Shown here: positions 5,187 through 6,463 of the stretch, one piece after another
How the letters are laid out: every line of letters begins with the position of its first letter
Numbering within the stretch: position 1 is the stretch's first letter
Assembly: GCA_030690025.1 (NCBI GenBank)
Contig: JAUYDJ010000220.1
Location: 1 to 6,463 of the forward strand
Direction of reading: 5' to 3'
Origin: Chloroflexota bacterium
GTDB taxonomy: Bacteria > Chloroflexota > Dehalococcoidia > Dehalococcoidales > JAUYDJ01
DNA: 6,463 bases
Position numbers and translations under genes: made by a program
Notes under the pieces: generated by a model
Databases searched by the model: none
What the model saw: only the letters and a program-made list of their open reading frames with translations
Told to the model about the DNA's origin: nothing

Positions 5187-6463
5187 TTGAGCACGAGCAT
5201 GAGGGGGAGGCAGATAAGGTGGGGGATACTCGGGCTGGTGGTGGCGGTTACCATTTTAACACTACTAATCATTTTGGCGGTGGCCGGTTGCCAGGGAAAA
5301 ACTGGCCCAGCCGGACCTGCGGGACCCGCTGGCCCAGCCGGACCTGCCGGAACAGTACCCCCGGCAACAACGGTGGCACCACCCGCACCGGTCGTGGTTG
5401 ACCTTGGGGCAGCGCAAACCGCTAAACCCGGTGATGCAGTTACCCTGAAAGCTGCGGTAAAAATAAATGATGCGTCCACGGTAAAGTCTTATAAGTGGAC
5501 TCAAACCGCCGGCCCGAAGGCGACTTTAAGCGGTGATACCACCGATACTCTGAAGGCGACACTGGCTGACGCCAAGGCAGTTAAGGCGGAATTGTTCAAG
5601 GGATTAAGAGCAGAGGACCGTTTCCAGGTTCAGGCAATCAATCCCCATGCCTTAATCGGTGCGGAAACTTCGACTTTTGCGGTCGCCGTTACTACCAGCA
5701 GTGGAACCTATAAAAAGACCGTAAATGTAACCTCAACCATTCCTTATGCTATCAGCACTGGCCTGGCGAATGTACCTAAAGGTGTACCCGTTCTGCTTTC
5801 CGGTAAGACACAGACTGCTTATAACTGGACAATGACCGGGCCCACCGGCACTAAGGCTACTCTTACTGATACCACCGATAGGTACCCCTCCTTCACTCCT
5901 GATGTAGTGGGCAAATATACGGTGACCGAGACTAGCAGTAAAGCGACCATTGACGTCTACGCCGGGACCTGGGCGGGTGCCATCACCGGTGTTGACGCCA
6001 AGGGCAGACCTTTAACGGGGGAATGTTCCGCCTGTCATAACGGGACTATTGCTCCGGATAACTTTAAAGAATGGAAGGAAACCGGTCATGCGGAAATCTT
6101 TACCCAGAATATCAACGACCCGGCTGGTCACTGGGCAATCACCTGTGCCGAGTGCCATACCGTTGGTTATTATCCGGGCGTAGACAACGGCGGTTTCGAT
6201 GAGGCGGTAGCCGCCGAGAAATGGCAGGTACCTCCTCATGGTGATAAAGGCCTCTGGGAGAACGTGATACTGAAACAGTTCCCCAAGACCGCCAAGCTAG
6301 CTAATATCCAGTGCGAGAACTGCCACGGTCCGAATAACGATAGTACTCTCCATGCTAATAAGACCCTGGATGCCGCTCGTATCAGTATCGCCTCTGAGGT
6401 TTGCGGTTCCTGTCATGGTGAGCCGCTACGCCACGGCCGCTACCAGCAGTGGGAAGAGAGTGG
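5187..6463 (+). CDS. Multihaem c-type cytochrome lipoprotein with collagen-like linker and Ig/PKD-like domains, cut by the right edge
   Basis: An open frame of 425 codons without a stop. After a basic start (RGRQIR) and a hydrophobic helix (13-33), VAGC with C35 forms a lipobox, so the mature protein should be lipid-anchored outside the membrane. Residues 37-54 are six Gly-x-y triplets, five of them Gly-Pro-Ala, a collagen-like linker. A Pro/Thr-rich stretch follows. Then come about two beta-sandwich domains of Ig/PKD type (about 70-167 and 172-262), the first with YKWTQTAGPKATLSG. Haem motifs start at CSACH (280-284), then CAECH (320-324), CENCH (376-380) and CGSCH (406-410). The CHTVGY...GGF...CENCHGP pattern resembles the cytochrome c554-like group. 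More haems probably follow beyond the edge. Likely role: an outward-facing electron carrier or terminal reductase fed by the upstream cytochromes. The TTG start is explained under its ribosome binding site. Confidence 0.87.
   Translation, partial: MSTSMRGRQIRWGILGLVVAVTILTLLIILAVAGCQGKTGPAGPAGPAGPAGPAGTVPPATTVAPPAPVVVDLGAAQTAKPGDAVTLKAAVKINDASTVKSYKWTQTAGPKATLSGDTTDTLKATLADAKAVKAELFKGLRAEDRFQVQAINPHALIGAETSTFAVAVTTSSGTYKKTVNVTSTIPYAISTGLANVPKGVPVLLSGKTQTAYNWTMTGPTGTKATLTDTTDRYPSFTPDVVGKYTVTETSSKATIDVYAGTWAGAITGVDAKGRPLTGECSACHNGTIAPDNFKEWKETGHAEIFTQNINDPAGHWAITCAECHTVGYYPGVDNGGFDEAVAAEKWQVPPHGDKGLWENVILKQFPKTAKLANIQCENCHGPNNDSTLHANKTLDAARISIASEVCGSCHGEPLRHGRYQQWEES
5295..5348 (+). repeat. Collagen-like Gly-x-y repeat coding region
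   Basis: Six Gly-x-y triplets (GKT, then GPA five times) directly follow the lipidated cysteine. At DNA level, the 19-nt sequence CTGGCCCAGCCGGACCTGC occurs at 5302-5320 and 5329-5347, a period of 27 nt or three triplets. This suggests that the tract grew by duplication and may vary in length between strains. Confidence 0.8.

Overview
The window is a stretch of a bacterial chromosome or metagenomic contig that looks like an anaerobic, respiring organism. It is rich in c-type haem proteins. The small DUF2769-type Cys-rich protein, the style of the membrane-bound cytochrome cluster and a short dispersed-repeat-like fragment (302-323) make an anaerobic Chloroflexota (Dehalococcoidia-like) my best guess. 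This is inference, and I cannot exclude a deltaproteobacterial-type lineage.

Layout. (1) 1-206, minus strand: the start of a membrane protein that runs off the left edge. (2) 207-512: a divergent intergenic region with a perfect FNR/CRP-family-type palindrome (285-300) and two other palindromes. (3) 513-827, plus: a 104-residue, ten-cysteine DUF2769-like protein. (4) 949-1137, minus: a 62-residue membrane protein with a near-consensus promoter and a strong ribosome binding site. (5) 1297-4997, plus: a tightly packed five-gene operon. It encodes a seven-helix membrane protein of unknown function, a heptahaem cytochrome c with a C-terminal membrane anchor, a FdnI/HydC-type dihaem cytochrome b, a 70-residue two-helix protein and a NapC/NirT-type hexahaem cytochrome c. 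The gene junctions are 29 nt, 2 nt, a 4-nt overlap and a 4-nt overlap. (6) 5187 to the right edge, plus: a predicted lipoprotein with a collagen-like Gly-Pro-Ala linker, about two Ig/PKD-like beta domains and at least four c-haem motifs before it is cut by the window edge.

How it may work together (inference). The cytochrome b would take electrons from membrane quinol, or deliver them to it. The heptahaem and hexahaem proteins would carry them across the outer face of the membrane. The lipid-anchored multihaem protein, lifted off the membrane by its stiff linker and beta domains, could be the outward-facing terminal element. This resembles the Cbc-type cytochrome b/c complexes and outer cytochromes of metal-reducing bacteria, but no single gene here is a clear orthologue of a named one. 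The window shows at least 17 c-haem motifs (7 + 6 + at least 4) plus two expected b haems.

A 13-nt sequence (AGGGTGTTTACCC) containing a small palindrome occurs once upstream of the operon and once upstream of the lipoprotein gene, at similar distances from the two start codons. This suggests a shared regulator. I see no tRNA, rRNA, CRISPR array, insertion sequence or convincing intrinsic terminator.
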